Positions 24,990 through 35,359 of a stretch of DNA of 64,000 nucleotides are shown piece after piece; within the stretch, counting starts at the first letter, position 1; the number at the start of each line of letters is the position of its first letter. Both the position numbers and the translations under genes were made by a program. The DNA comes from Scedosporium boydii (Eukaryota; Ascomycota; Sordariomycetes; Microascales; Microascaceae), in the NCBI GenBank assembly GCA_002221725.1, contig NJFT01000043.1, positions 124,001 through 188,000 of the forward strand, in the 5' to 3' direction. Under the pieces are notes generated by a model that saw nothing but the letters and a program-made list of their open reading frames with translations, was not told the DNA's origin and did no database searches.

Positions 24990-26868
24990 CGTTAAATGTG
25001 GGCCTAGATTAGATGTATTTATGGTAGAAGAGAAGGTTGTTTCGACGGCGTCTAAAGGTCAGGGTCGGTCTACATCACATGCGATCCCATAGGTAAAGGG
25101 GAGCCCGGTGGCTTTTCCCAGCTCTGATTCGTACTTAGGCCATCTCGCAGCTGCCTTGGAAAGAACTATTCGAGCCATGGAAATAATTGAAGCTGTTGCA
25201 GTCGAGCATAACTGACAGTGGGCCCCGAGTGCCATCAATGGGTCGGTCCCCTACGTTCGTGAGAATCGCTTGAATGAGGTGAGCCGTCAACTGGGCCACA
25301 ACTTCCTCTTACAGGCAACAAAGAGAGCGGCGCAACATGGGGGCTGTGACGGCGTAATCTAAACTAATCTCGTCAGTGCCGTAAGTCCGGCGGCACAAAG
25401 GGAAGTGAGGCTAAAAAATGTGTGGCTCAGAAAGGGCGTCGCGATGCGTTGACTCCGGTATCTCCGGTTGGGTTCGAGGAGGGAAGGAGGGACATTGCAG
25501 AAATCCACAGCAAAGAGATGAATCTTTCCCAACCTTCAACCGGGCCTGACGAAACGGGGTCAATTGATGGAAAGGCCGGCCCAAGGATGACAGAGATGTA
25601 CTTCGTAGAGCCCATGTATCTGTACATTGTCCACCCGAGCATGCGAAACTCCAAACCTCCAAAAAGCACGTGTTAGGTAACTGGTTCATTAGGTTGGGCA
25701 GTGCGGATGCGGAGATCGAGGGGACAATGAGCATTTCGGCTGGGAACGAGATGACTAAGTGTCCCTCCTCTTTCATCATTATATTCTGATTTTCAAAATC
25801 AAAAATTCAAATCTATAAGACTCACAGTGTTAGAGAAACTAGCCTATAAATCAATATCTTTCATCTAACGTCGTGCAACAAAATCTTGCCACCGTTTTCA
25901 GTCAGGGCGAGGACAATGGAGCTTAAACTTAACCAATGTCTTACTTTACAGGAGGAGGAGAGCAGCAACATTAGGACACGATTGGGTATTTGAAGCTCCA
26001 CAACTTGTGATGCAATGCATTGTGCCTTGACGTCTGAAGTTGGGGTTCGGTCCTGCCCTGAGAAGTTGCTTCAACTTTCTGTGGTGAAGGAGCCCAGCAA
26101 AGTCACACTTAGATCTTCCTCCCAAGTCACTGTACCTGTCCACCACTCCTCCTCGTCTGTACTTCGCCCGTGTACACTACATCAACCAGTCCCATGGGCC
26201 CACTAGCAAATTCTTGCCAGCCCACACTTTCCCTCCCTTCGTGTACTTCTGGACTGTAGTATAAAGCATCAATATCGTGTACTGTACTTCGTACTTGTAG
26301 TGTTTTAGTGTCGTGTATTAGTGTACACTACCACCAGTGGGGTTTGCCTGAAATACTTGGTTAAAAAAAATTCCATGCGCACCTTTTGCCTTCCTTCCCT
26401 CTCGCCCCAACCCAACTTTTTTCCGCCTTATTTATTTCCTGTCAACTCCCACACTTTTACTCTTTTCTCCACCTTCTAAATTTTCATCCCCAAAAAATTC
26501 TCTTGCGATCTTCGTCCAAGAACATCGCCTGCCAGTTTCGATCTCCTCCCTCTTTGTTCGTCGACCTCTCCGAGATACGCTTTCATTGAGCGCCGATACA
26601 ACCCCCAACTCCTGAGGAAAACTCCATTCCGAATCTACGCCATACGCCTCCTCTAACAAGACCTCGACTTCCAACGCAAAGCCCGTCGGCTTTACCTCCA
26701 TCGTCGGCTCTGCCATCAACCTAGCACATACTCCGGTGCCCTGATATTCGTGTCGATCGGATACTGATCTCAATTGTCCGCGAAATCACTCGCCGTTGAT
26801 TCATCCCTGCGCCACCGTCGCAAACCGCCTACACATACACGGGTCTAGTTCAAAAGCCTACAGAGTTT
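24990..26868. other. Intergenic region upstream of the eIF5 gene
   Basis: No coding exon is supported. From about 26380 the plus strand becomes strongly pyrimidine-rich, typical of promoters and leaders of highly expressed fungal genes. TACTTCGTA lies at 26285-26293, and a GTGTACAC palindrome near 26321-26328. Confidence 0.5.
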
Positions 26869-27162
26869 ATGTATCAGCACGACGAGATTCCTGTCTTTCG
26901 ACGCCGTTCCATTACCAGACTGCGACATTCTCGCATATCAAGAAAGCCTAGTAGTCCTGACAAATCTGTCGGTTGAAGCCTGCTCCAACAGAGTTCATGC
27001 CTACCTACCAGAACAAGCCTTTTCTCTATTTACCCTATGATCATCACTATTCTTGTTGAGCCCTAAACTCCGCTCTTCTCAACTCAAGTCATCATTCCGA
27101 CCCTCGCGTCCAGCTCCTCGCCCTCTCGAGACTTCTTCATGTCACCTTTATCGTCACTCTAG
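26869..27162 (+). promoter_or_regulatory. Four upstream ORFs in the eIF5 leader
   Basis: ATG-initiated uORFs run at 26869-26976 (35 codons), 26997-27059 (20 codons), 27037-27066 (9 codons) and 27139-27162 (7 codons). All four ATGs have a pyrimidine at -3 and none has G at +4, so each is in poor context, whereas the main ATG has A at -3. eIF5 mRNAs of several eukaryotes are known to carry poor-context uORFs that mediate autoregulation by start-codon stringency. That this leader works the same way is inference. A 5' UTR intron could remove some of these ATGs. Confidence 0.6.
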
Positions 27163-27324
27163 CTCCAGTGACTCCAACTGCTGCCGACTTCTTCAGCCTG
27201 CCGAACCTGCCAGCGCCATTTCGTGCCTTCACATCTGACTGACCGCCGAGTCTTTTGTCTATCTGCCAAGCAGTTCCATCTTCTATTACAGGAACCAAAT
27301 CCTCCAACAAACAACACCGCAATC

Positions 27325-28632
27325 ATGTCTCTCATCAACGTCCGTCGCGATGTTAGCGATGCTTTCTATCGCTACAAGATGGAACGGCTCCAGACCAAGA
27401 TTGAAGGCAAAGGTAATGGCATCAAGACCGTTATTGTCAACCTGAGCAGCGTCGCCCAGTCGCTCTCCCGACCTGGTTCTTATCTTATCAAGTACTTCGG
27501 CTTTGAGCTTGGTGCCCAAACCAACATTGATCCCCCCGACGATCGATGGATCATCAACGGTGCCCACGAAGCCAGCAAGCTCCAGGACCATCTCGACGGA
27601 TTCATCTCCAAGTTCGTCCTGTGCAAGAAGTGCAAGAACCCCGAGACCGATGTAGTCATCAAGGATGACCGCATCCTTCTTGACTGCAAGGCCTGCGGCC
27701 AGCGGAGCGATGTCGACCTCCGACTCAAGCTCAGTGGTTTCATTTTGAAGAACCAACCTAAGAAGGGCAAGAAGGACAAGGCTGAGCGAAAGGCTGCCCG
27801 GAAGGCTAAGCAGCAACAGCTTCAGCAGCAGCAGCAAAATGGCAACGGCCACCTAGAGAACGGCCATCATGGCAGCGGCGCCGAGGATGTGTCTGATGGA
27901 TCCGGAAGCGGTGACAAGACCCCTTCCCCCGCCGCCGAGGCCGGCAGTGATGATGAATTCGAGAAAGTGAAGGCGGATGCCTTCGAAGCGGCCGAAGAGG
28001 CCGAGTCCAAGGATGACGAGTGGGCTGTCGACATGAGCGAGGCCGCCGTTAAGGCTCGCCAGGCTTCGCTGCCTGACGAATTCAAGCAGAAGCTCTCGTT
28101 CGGTGCAGACGAAGACGAAGATGGCGAGGGTGGCGGCAATAGTGTGTACGACCAGTTGGGAACCTGGGTCCAGGACCAGATTGCCGAGAAGGGCAGCGCC
28201 GACGCTGTCGACTCGGTCGAGATCTACGTCAAGGCCAAGGAGCTCGGTATCGAGACCAAGCACCGTACTCTTCTCGTCCTTGTGCAGACCATTTTCGACA
28301 CGGATAAGATTTGCGCCCAGATTCCCAAGCGTGCCCCTATGCTCAAGAGACTGGTCACTTCCGAGCGACACGAGCGTGCTCTGCTCGGAGGCACCGAGCG
28401 CTTCATTGGGCTCAACGGCAAGGACCATCCCGACCTGTATCAGCAGGTCGTCAAGATCTTGCAGCTCTACTACCACTTCGACCTCATTAGCGAGGAGGTC
28501 GTCACAAAGTGGGGCACCAAGGCTAGCAAGAAGTACATCGACTTGGCCACCTCCAAGAAGGTCCGCAAGGCTGCCGAGCCCTTCCTCACTTGGCTTGCCG
28601 AAGCCGAGGAGGAGGATTCGGATGATGATTAG
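27325..28632 (+). CDS. tif5: Translation initiation factor eIF5
   Basis: Intronless, 435 residues, start ATG at 27325 (MSLINVRRDVSDAFYRYKME). eIF5 is the GTPase-activating protein for eIF2 in the scanning 43S complex, in the cytoplasm. The N-terminal domain carries the arginine finger in FYRYKM (Arg16, equivalent to yeast Arg15). It also has a zinc ribbon with Cys100, Cys103, Cys121 and Cys124. A Lys/Ala/Gln-rich linker and an acidic region (about residues 150-270) follow. The C-terminal W2 HEAT domain ends in the acidic/aromatic WLAEAEEEDSDDD that binds eIF2-beta and eIF3/eIF1. Length and domain order are normal. The leader holds several uORFs that may regulate it. Confidence 0.97.
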   Translation: MSLINVRRDVSDAFYRYKMERLQTKIEGKGNGIKTVIVNLSSVAQSLSRPGSYLIKYFGFELGAQTNIDPPDDRWIINGAHEASKLQDHLDGFISKFVLCKKCKNPETDVVIKDDRILLDCKACGQRSDVDLRLKLSGFILKNQPKKGKKDKAERKAARKAKQQQLQQQQQNGNGHLENGHHGSGAEDVSDGSGSGDKTPSPAAEAGSDDEFEKVKADAFEAAEEAESKDDEWAVDMSEAAVKARQASLPDEFKQKLSFGADEDEDGEGGGNSVYDQLGTWVQDQIAEKGSADAVDSVEIYVKAKELGIETKHRTLLVLVQTIFDTDKICAQIPKRAPMLKRLVTSERHERALLGGTERFIGLNGKDHPDLYQQVVKILQLYYHFDLISEEVVTKWGTKASKKYIDLATSKKVRKAAEPFLTWLAEAEEEDSDDD

Positions 28633-30196
28633 TTCCGCCCCGACCAGAAGGAACCGTCCGCATCGACTGTTCGCCTATAAACCGGCGTGTTTGTGCGGAC
28701 GGCTCCTCCGATTACTCTCTCTTAAGCGGATCTCCCTCTTCGGCCCTATTCTTTTATCTTTTTTTTTCTTTCTAGTTTTAACCACACCGCGTCTACTTCG
28801 TTGGTTATTACTGACCGAGTACGAAACAAATGGGAAGAAAAGCTGGTACATGTTCTTGCGCATTGGGAGAAAGGATCGGAGTGCTACAGAAAATTTCCAT
28901 GGTTTACTTTTACCCATCGCCTCTCACTGATCAACATCATTAGTCTGTACACTTAGTTTTGCAAAATCTACCTCGACTGTTCCCGTCTAGACTTGTTCTC
29001 GCACAGCACCTGATGTACGTAGATTGCGATGTGTTGTACCGTAGTATGGAGTGTTGATAAGTTGGAATCATGTCACGCAGACGACGTGTTCACTCGGTCA
29101 CGAACATGGAATATCAAATGACAATTTGGATTGTAATTTTAAACTCGACTAGCCACGAAGGTCTCTCCAATAGCATGAATGTAGGAACTGAATGGCTCCT
29201 AATCATGGAGAAAAAGCCAGGAGATATAAAACCACTCCTGATTCCTAACAACTCGCATCAAAAGAAGAGACTCTGGTCTCAGGGAAAGACTGAATATATC
29301 CCCGACTGTCCACCTCTGATCTCCCCACCTCATGCACACGGGGTCGGACTTTAACGAGAGTCCCGTGTATAGAAAATCGAAGAGGTGTAAAAAGGGAGAA
29401 AAAGGAAACAACCTAAGAGCCAACTCGGCTGAAATGGAGTTGCAGGACGAGACAGGGGTCATGGACCGTTTGGCCGACGACTCCTCTGAAAATGGATGTA
29501 TCCGAACAGCTTAATCCCGACATGAACTTTTTGTTCTTATTTTTGGGGATAGTTCTTTTTTGTGATTTTTTTTTTTTTCCCCTTGTGATTTTTTGGAAAG
29601 GACGAGGATAACATCTGATTTCCCCGAGGGATGGTTCCTAACAAGAGTTGGACGTCGAAATGGACTCGAAAGTCGATAGACAAGGTTGTGCATGCGCTTG
29701 AGACGGGATCAAGCCCGTCCTCAACCGTGATGAGAAGAATTCGCCGTATTGCTCGACGGGTGTAAGATGTTTCCGAAACTCCTGAGCAGGAGTTTTATTT
29801 GAAGATTAGACGCTTGGTCGGATTTGAACGAGAGACGATGTATCGAGTAGCCCAAAGGTGGGAAAAGAGGAAACGAGGAAGAGATGATAGTAATGTTATA
29901 GGCAACCAGGACGGAATCAAGCGCCTAAACGCCACCCTCGATCTTTCCAGAACGAATGAAAGGCTGATCGTGCCTCCTGTTCGTTGCATCATAAATTCCA
30001 AACGCCGAACGCCAATATTTTCGAATGGACACATAGGGTCAGGTGTTAACGAGAGACGATGAGTGTCGAAAGAACTGCAGGGCGGTAAACCGGAGACCAG
30101 AAGAAAAGAACAAACTCGCAAAAGTAATCATTGGCAAACTCAGATGCCAAAAAAAAACCAGTCGGTAACTGGTTGGAGAAAAAAACCGACCAACGG
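28633..30196. other. Convergent intergenic region downstream of eIF5
   Basis: This holds the 3' ends of two convergent genes and nothing recognisable as coding. A perfect 9-bp inverted repeat with a 2-base loop (AAACTCCTG/CAGGAGTTT) lies at 29776-29795. T-rich runs occur at 28758-28774 and 29561-29578. Confidence 0.5.
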
Positions 30197-32773
30197 TTAC
30201 CACTGCTCGACACCATCCTGCGACTGAGACATATGCTGGGCAGCGCTATGATCAGCCCACCTCACATTGTGGGTATCAGTCATGGGCGTATCATCCCACG
30301 ATCCAGGCATGGTACCCGACGTTTCGTGCCTGTCGCCGGGGCCACGACTCTTGCGCTTGCTACCGGAGCTAGTAGGCGTCCACTCTGGGGTGCTGTAGAT
30401 GTTGTTCTCTAGGGGTGGACTTCCGTATCGAGTGGACGAGCGCTGGCCCTTGTCGCTCCAACCGTCGTAGCCGGAGGTGTTGTTCCAGATGTCCTGGGAG
30501 CCGGAACCACTGTGCTTGCCGCCGGAGGCGTTGTCCCATCCCGAGTTGCTTCGTGTGTTCCAGTCATCTGTCTTCCAGTCATCTCTGCTGGTGTTGGAAC
30601 TGTTCCAGTTTGTAGATGTGCCATTGTTGCGGGTAGACCAGTCATCTTTGGTGCCGCTGGTGCTGCCGTTCCAGCCACGGGAACCTCTCTTATCCCGGCC
30701 TGAATGGGAGGTGTCGTTATCCCAGCCACGAGAGGTTCCGTGATGTTGGTCGGAATGGGAAGGATTATTATCCCAAGCGCCGGAGGTCTTGCTACCACGG
30801 CCCGAATGGGAAGTGTTATCCCAGCCACCACCAGAGTTCTTGTTATCCCAACCTGATTGAGAAGCGTTGTTATCCCACCCACCAGAGGTCTTGTTGTCCC
30901 AGACTGAGTGGGAGGCGTTGTCAGCATTCCAGCCGTCGTTGGCGGTATCAGCAGGCCACTGTTGAGACTTGTGGGAGCCAGATCCCTTCTTCGAGCCCCA
31001 ACCGCCTTGGCTGCCGTTGTCGGTTCCTACACTGGATTTGGGAGGGGGGACGTCGCCCCACACGGGCGGGGTGCTACCTCTATCCTTGTTAGACCCGTTC
31101 CACTGGTTGGACTGTCGATCCATTCCCCAGAGATCCTGAGAGCCGTCGTGTCGCTGCTTGTCATAATTGTGCTTGCGTGACTTTTGGGGTCGGGACTGCT
31201 GCTGATGTCCTCCGTGGTATTGACGGGGGTAGGACGGTCGGTGAGGTTGTCCACGAGGATAGGGACTAGGTCGGGGGTACGAACTCGGGCGCGGGCCTTG
31301 GGGAGGAGGAGGCTGCGCCGGATGGGGACGGAAGCCGTGATAATACGGGTTACTGAGAGGGTGAGGAACGCCCATGGGCATCTCTCGCAGCGAAGGGTCT
31401 CGACGGGGGTAAAGCTTGCCAGTGGGATTTCCATAAGCAGGTCCATGGTACACGCGGACAATGTTGTTTTGATCGTCGACGAAAGCGTTGGGACGAGGAT
31501 CCTCTGGACCCTCAACGGTGTGCTCGACTTGCATCACCTCAGCTTGGATGGGCCTAATCAAATTGGGTCGGCGTAGGCTTGGGCCGTCCATGGGCTCGGG
31601 GTACTTCATCCTGACCGGTGCACCACGGGTCGCACCAGTCGAGCTGGCGTCGAAAGGAATGTTGGGTCCATTATCAAAGGTCTGATCCAATCGAGCCGAC
31701 TTCTTGCTCTTCTTTTTGCTCTTCTTCTTCTTGCGAGGCTTCTTACTATGCTTGCGCTCCCAGTCACTCTCTTTGTCGGAGCTTGACGAATCCGAATCGT
31801 GCTCGGTGATGACCTTTCGTCGATGGCGAGAGCGGGAAGGCGACGGCGAGCGTGACTTTGATCGATGTCGGGTTCGCTCCCGGCTCCGGCTTCTCTCACG
31901 GCTTCGGCTTCTCTTGGACGACTTTCGCTTGGAAAGCGACTCTTGGACTTTTTCCTCGTCCTCGGAACCGGAGGAGTCAGAAGAATCCGACCGACCGGAT
32001 GGAGACTCAGAAGACGAGGTAAAAATGGCCTCCTTCTTCTTGTTGTTCTTTCGCTTCTTCCTTTTAACGGGGCTCGAAGGAGGCGAATAAGCAGTCTCAC
32101 TCTCGCTATCGCTATCGCTGTCGCCGCCTGAAGAGGAAGAAGTCGACCTTGAACGATTGCGTCGGCTCTTCAACTTTCGAGCCAGTCGCGTCTTCTTGCG
32201 CGAACGAGAATCAGAGTACGAGTCACTCTCATCTCCAGAATACACAGCGACGCTACCATGGAACGAAACGGTTGAGGCATTCGAGCCCGTCTCGTCAGCA
32301 GAGTCGGAAGATTCGTCTTCGTCACGAGAAACAACACGCCGAACCCATTCGTATCGAGTGGGACTCGAGGCATATCGGATGGGACTAGTAGAAAACCGCG
32401 AGCCTTTCTTCATGGCTGACTTCAACGGCTGTTGAAACCTGACCTTCTTAACGCCGGGTGGGGAGTCAGAATCGTCGCTTTGAAGTTTGGCTGTGTCTGG
32501 GGCCTTGGAACCCGTGCGGGGATAGGTGACGGTTACAGAGTCGGTCTCGGACTCGTCGTCGGTGGTGACTTCGAGTTTGACGACGCTCCTTTTAGTCGAC
32601 TCTGGAGGGGGGGAGGCGGCGGGTTCTGCGTCTTCGCACTCCGCCTGCTTAGCCTCGTTGCGGAGACGCTTCTGCTCGGCCTTGCGGATGGCATTGTCGA
32701 TGGTTGTTCCAGCGGCCCACTCGCAGAAGAATGAGGGCTTGAAACTGCTGAAACCCGGTCCTCTACGGACCAT
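30197..32773 (-). CDS. Disordered SR-rich protein with C-terminal GW/WG tryptophan repeats
   Basis: Intronless, 858 residues, start ATG at 32773. The only part that looks ordered is the N-terminus (GFSSFKPSFFCEWAAGTTID). Residues about 200-360 are Ser/Arg- and Lys-rich, with RS dipeptide runs typical of nuclear splicing-associated proteins. Residues about 400-530 are Pro-rich. From about residue 545 to the end there are some two dozen tryptophans in Gly/Ser/Asn/Asp context. I count nine GW and three WG dipeptides, many in the unit SGWDNK/N. The coding DNA repeats with a spacing of about 24-27 or 48-51 bases. No catalytic domain or RNA-recognition motif is seen. Function is unknown; a nuclear RNA-related role and Argonaute-hook-like binding are inferences. 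Confidence 0.8.
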   Translation of the reverse strand: MVRRGPGFSSFKPSFFCEWAAGTTIDNAIRKAEQKRLRNEAKQAECEDAEPAASPPPESTKRSVVKLEVTTDDESETDSVTVTYPRTGSKAPDTAKLQSDDSDSPPGVKKVRFQQPLKSAMKKGSRFSTSPIRYASSPTRYEWVRRVVSRDEDESSDSADETGSNASTVSFHGSVAVYSGDESDSYSDSRSRKKTRLARKLKSRRNRSRSTSSSSGGDSDSDSESETAYSPPSSPVKRKKRKNNKKKEAIFTSSSESPSGRSDSSDSSGSEDEEKVQESLSKRKSSKRSRSRERSRSRERTRHRSKSRSPSPSRSRHRRKVITEHDSDSSSSDKESDWERKHSKKPRKKKKSKKKSKKSARLDQTFDNGPNIPFDASSTGATRGAPVRMKYPEPMDGPSLRRPNLIRPIQAEVMQVEHTVEGPEDPRPNAFVDDQNNIVRVYHGPAYGNPTGKLYPRRDPSLREMPMGVPHPLSNPYYHGFRPHPAQPPPPQGPRPSSYPRPSPYPRGQPHRPSYPRQYHGGHQQQSRPQKSRKHNYDKQRHDGSQDLWGMDRQSNQWNGSNKDRGSTPPVWGDVPPPKSSVGTDNGSQGGWGSKKGSGSHKSQQWPADTANDGWNADNASHSVWDNKTSGGWDNNASQSGWDNKNSGGGWDNTSHSGRGSKTSGAWDNNPSHSDQHHGTSRGWDNDTSHSGRDKRGSRGWNGSTSGTKDDWSTRNNGTSTNWNSSNTSRDDWKTDDWNTRSNSGWDNASGGKHSGSGSQDIWNNTSGYDGWSDKGQRSSTRYGSPPLENNIYSTPEWTPTSSGSKRKSRGPGDRHETSGTMPGSWDDTPMTDTHNVRWADHSAAQHMSQSQDGVEQW
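30717..30905 (-). repeat. Degenerate tandem repeat encoding WDN units
   Basis: TTATCCC (GGGATAA on the coding strand) recurs at 30717, 30768, 30816, 30843 and 30870, with a TTGTCCC variant near 30894. Each unit encodes a Trp-Asp-Asn core. Spacings are multiples of about 8-9 codons, pointing to expansion by local duplication. Confidence 0.75.
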
Positions 32774-33522
32774 TGTTTCGATTCTCTCGCTCCTTTTGAT
32801 GGGGCTTTTGATGGATTGATGGAAATGAGATGGAAAAAGGGTTGGTTCTGATGATGATGTTTGTGTGATGGTGTTTGAAGGGATAAAGAGGAAAGGTAGA
32901 AAAGGAAGCCATTCTTGCTTTTGTGCTCTGAGAAAAGTCTGGCCAGGGTCAGGCGACTAAGCGATAGTGAAGCTGTAACTGGAAGCCCGAGATTGCAAGC
33001 TGGTGGTGAGGTGGGTGGTTTGTCGTCGTGATGGAAGTTGCAGTCTGGGGGGAGGAGGCAAGTCAAGAAGGAGCTGGCGATTTGGTAGAGCAGCATGTGC
33101 CACCACCCAAAGAGGTCTTGATAAACTATTTCTTTGAGTAAATAAAACTGTCAAGGCTTTGTGAGATGCTGTATTGCCTTAATATCAGTTCATTGAAGGA
33201 CACTGTTAAGCATTGGGGAGGGGAATGATTCAGATATCAAGATCTCTTCTTGAAACTCACGATGGCTTCAATTCTGCCCAGACTCTACAGCTTCAGATTT
33301 CAGATCAAAAGCCAGTCTCAAGACTAACAAGAAAACATTGCCTACCAACCAAAATGCCAAACATAAAGCTGCCTCCTCCAAAAACATGTTGTATAGATGC
33401 ATCTCATAACTTTACAGTAGGAAGAACAGGAATACTAGAAAGGAAATGAAAACAAAAAAGAAAATAAATCCTCCGCTAGTTCTAGAACCACAATGAGAAG
33501 CAGCTAGCATCTCCATGCACAA
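32774..33522. other. Intergenic region upstream of the SR/GW gene
   Basis: Promoter side of the SR/GW gene and downstream side of the dephospho-CoA kinase gene. No coding exon is supported. Confidence 0.5.
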
Positions 33523-34347
33523 TCACAGCTTGGCCATGATCTCCTTCTCCTCAGCTGCCCACCTCTCATTAATCTTTCCATTCTGCCAGTACTCCCAAGC
33601 TCCCTTGGCAGCGGCAAGAGGAGGACAAGCCAACAAGAGCCACGTCCACCAGCTCGGATTCGCCTTCTCCAGCTCCTTGATAGCCTCGTCGATGCTCTTC
33701 TGCAAGTCCTCCTTCGTCCCATCGTTCAAAACCACGATTCCCCGCCCGGGACCCCTCGCAATGCATCTCTTCGCCTTGAGCCTCACATCCCCCTGGCTGC
33801 GCACCCGGTTCTCCGCATCCTCCCTCGTCAGATGCTTATCCCTGTCCATCAACCTCTGCATCTGGATCTCGGGGTCCGAAACAGCAACGACCATGACAAC
33901 GCCGCAAAGCTTATCCATCCCAGACTCGAAAAGCAGCGGCACGTCCAAGATAACGGCCCAATGACCCTTCACGTACGCCGCCAAAATCGCCTTGTACGTC
34001 TCCGTCCGTACGGCGGGGTGCACGATCCCGTTCAACACGCCGCGATCCTTCTTTCGCTCCTCGCTATCGCCGAACACCCTCCTCCCCAACGCGGGTCTGT
34101 TCAGCGGCCTCCCCTTTCCGTCGGGTCCCTTCTCCGGCATGGTCTCTGACACGGGCACGAGTAGCTCCGGCGTCGTGGGGCCGAAGTACTTGACGATGGC
34201 TTCGTAGCCTTTCGTGCCGGGCTCTACGACCCTGCGCGCTAGCACATCTGCGTCGATGATGGGGATAGAGTAGGGCGGTGCTCCGAGGATGGAGGATACC
34301 GTGGATTTGCCGGTCGCGATGGACCCTGTGAGGCCGATGAAGAGCAT
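33523..34347 (-). CDS. cab5: Dephospho-CoA kinase (CoaE/Cab5 family)
   Basis: Intronless, 274 residues, start ATG at 34347. The P-loop GSIATGKST lies at residues 8-16, followed by the DADVLARRVVEPG segment and DVPLLFESGMD, both hallmarks of the family. The enzyme phosphorylates the 3' hydroxyl of the ribose of dephospho-CoA, the last step of coenzyme A synthesis. Compared with bacterial CoaE, there is an insert around residues 60-85 (Pro/Gly/Lys-rich). The C-terminal extension has a hydrophobic, Trp-rich stretch (WWTWLLLACPPLAAA) that could be a membrane anchor. In yeast, CoA-synthesising enzymes associate with mitochondria and lipid bodies; the location here is inferred. Confidence 0.94.
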   Translation of the reverse strand: MLFIGLTGSIATGKSTVSSILGAPPYSIPIIDADVLARRVVEPGTKGYEAIVKYFGPTTPELLVPVSETMPEKGPDGKGRPLNRPALGRRVFGDSEERKKDRGVLNGIVHPAVRTETYKAILAAYVKGHWAVILDVPLLFESGMDKLCGVVMVVAVSDPEIQMQRLMDRDKHLTREDAENRVRSQGDVRLKAKRCIARGPGRGIVVLNDGTKEDLQKSIDEAIKELEKANPSWWTWLLLACPPLAAAKGAWEYWQNGKINERWAAEEKEIMAKL

Positions 34348-35359
34348 GTTTGGTGTTTTGGGGAGGGGATCTTGTCTTTCACTTGCTGATTCGAGCTAGA
34401 CTTTGGGGTGGAATTTGAGTGGCAGAGGTATGAAAATAGATCCTTTGAAAATAGATTCGCTTTCGCTTTCTCCCTTTTTTTTTCCCCCTCTCTTCTTCTT
34501 CTTATTTCAATCTTACCTCGTAAATAAACGGAAACAAGACATGAACTCAATTGAATCCCTTCCGAAAAGCGTCACGTCATTGCCTTAAATGTAGCTTGGG
34601 GAGGACAAAACCAGGCAATTACAGGCTAGGAGCATTGCACGTGTTACAGGAATTGCTAGTGTGATTCTTTCCTTGAAGTTTTGCTTTTATCGGGATTATT
34701 TTCTTACCGAGGACCGTTGAAATACCTCGGCATAATCCTTGGCGACAACAAAAGATGCCGGCAGTGGCAAATCAGGACGGGGACGGGGGAAGCGAGGTGA
34801 TGCGCTACGATGCGCTACGGATACGATACGGCTAGTAGGTGGGACCATGGAGCGGATAGAAACAATCAAAACTGTTATTACTAGATGTGGGACGAGCAGT
34901 TGATCTCGGCCTAATGATCAAGAACCCGTTCACCAAGATGGGCAGCTAGACGCCTCTGATCGATCTAGGACAGATGAGGGACATTCCTCCCTAGTGCTCA
35001 TCGGTTTGGGGTTTCCACATAGTTCATAACGTTTCATAAAAACTCTCGATTCCCGTTTCATCATACATTCATTCCTTATACCTCGTACCGAAATCTGGCA
35101 GGGTTCGAAAAAGGAAGAGAAAAAGCTTCGAAAAATCAAAACTCATCTGGTCGATCGCGACCGCTTCGAGGGGCCCGGTGGCCTCACACTACATGTTCCG
35201 TGTAGGTCAGTTACTGTGCGAGATGGCTAACTTTAGACTTCGATGGTTATGAGACATACATTTCTCCAGTTCAATGATGTTCGCCGTCGAACCACTCAGT
35301 GCTTGTCGATCTCGGGAACCGTGAAGCGATGTGTCAACATGACGTCGAAAAGGAAGAAT
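34348..35359. other. Intergenic, no gene seen
   Basis: This is the upstream region of the dephospho-CoA kinase gene and the 3' side of the next gene on the same strand. A GATGCGCTAC direct duplication lies near 34799-34818. No coding exon is supported. Confidence 0.5.

Noticed and set aside
29776..29795. Perfect hairpin as a bacterial-type terminator
   Set aside because: This is a fungal genome, and the hairpin is over 1 kb past the eIF5 stop and 400 bases from the other convergent gene; most likely a chance or minor palindrome.
29810..29840. Possible tRNA B-box (GTTCAAATCC on the minus strand)
   Set aside because: The flanking five bases do not pair to form a T-stem, and no A-box or acceptor stem is in place.
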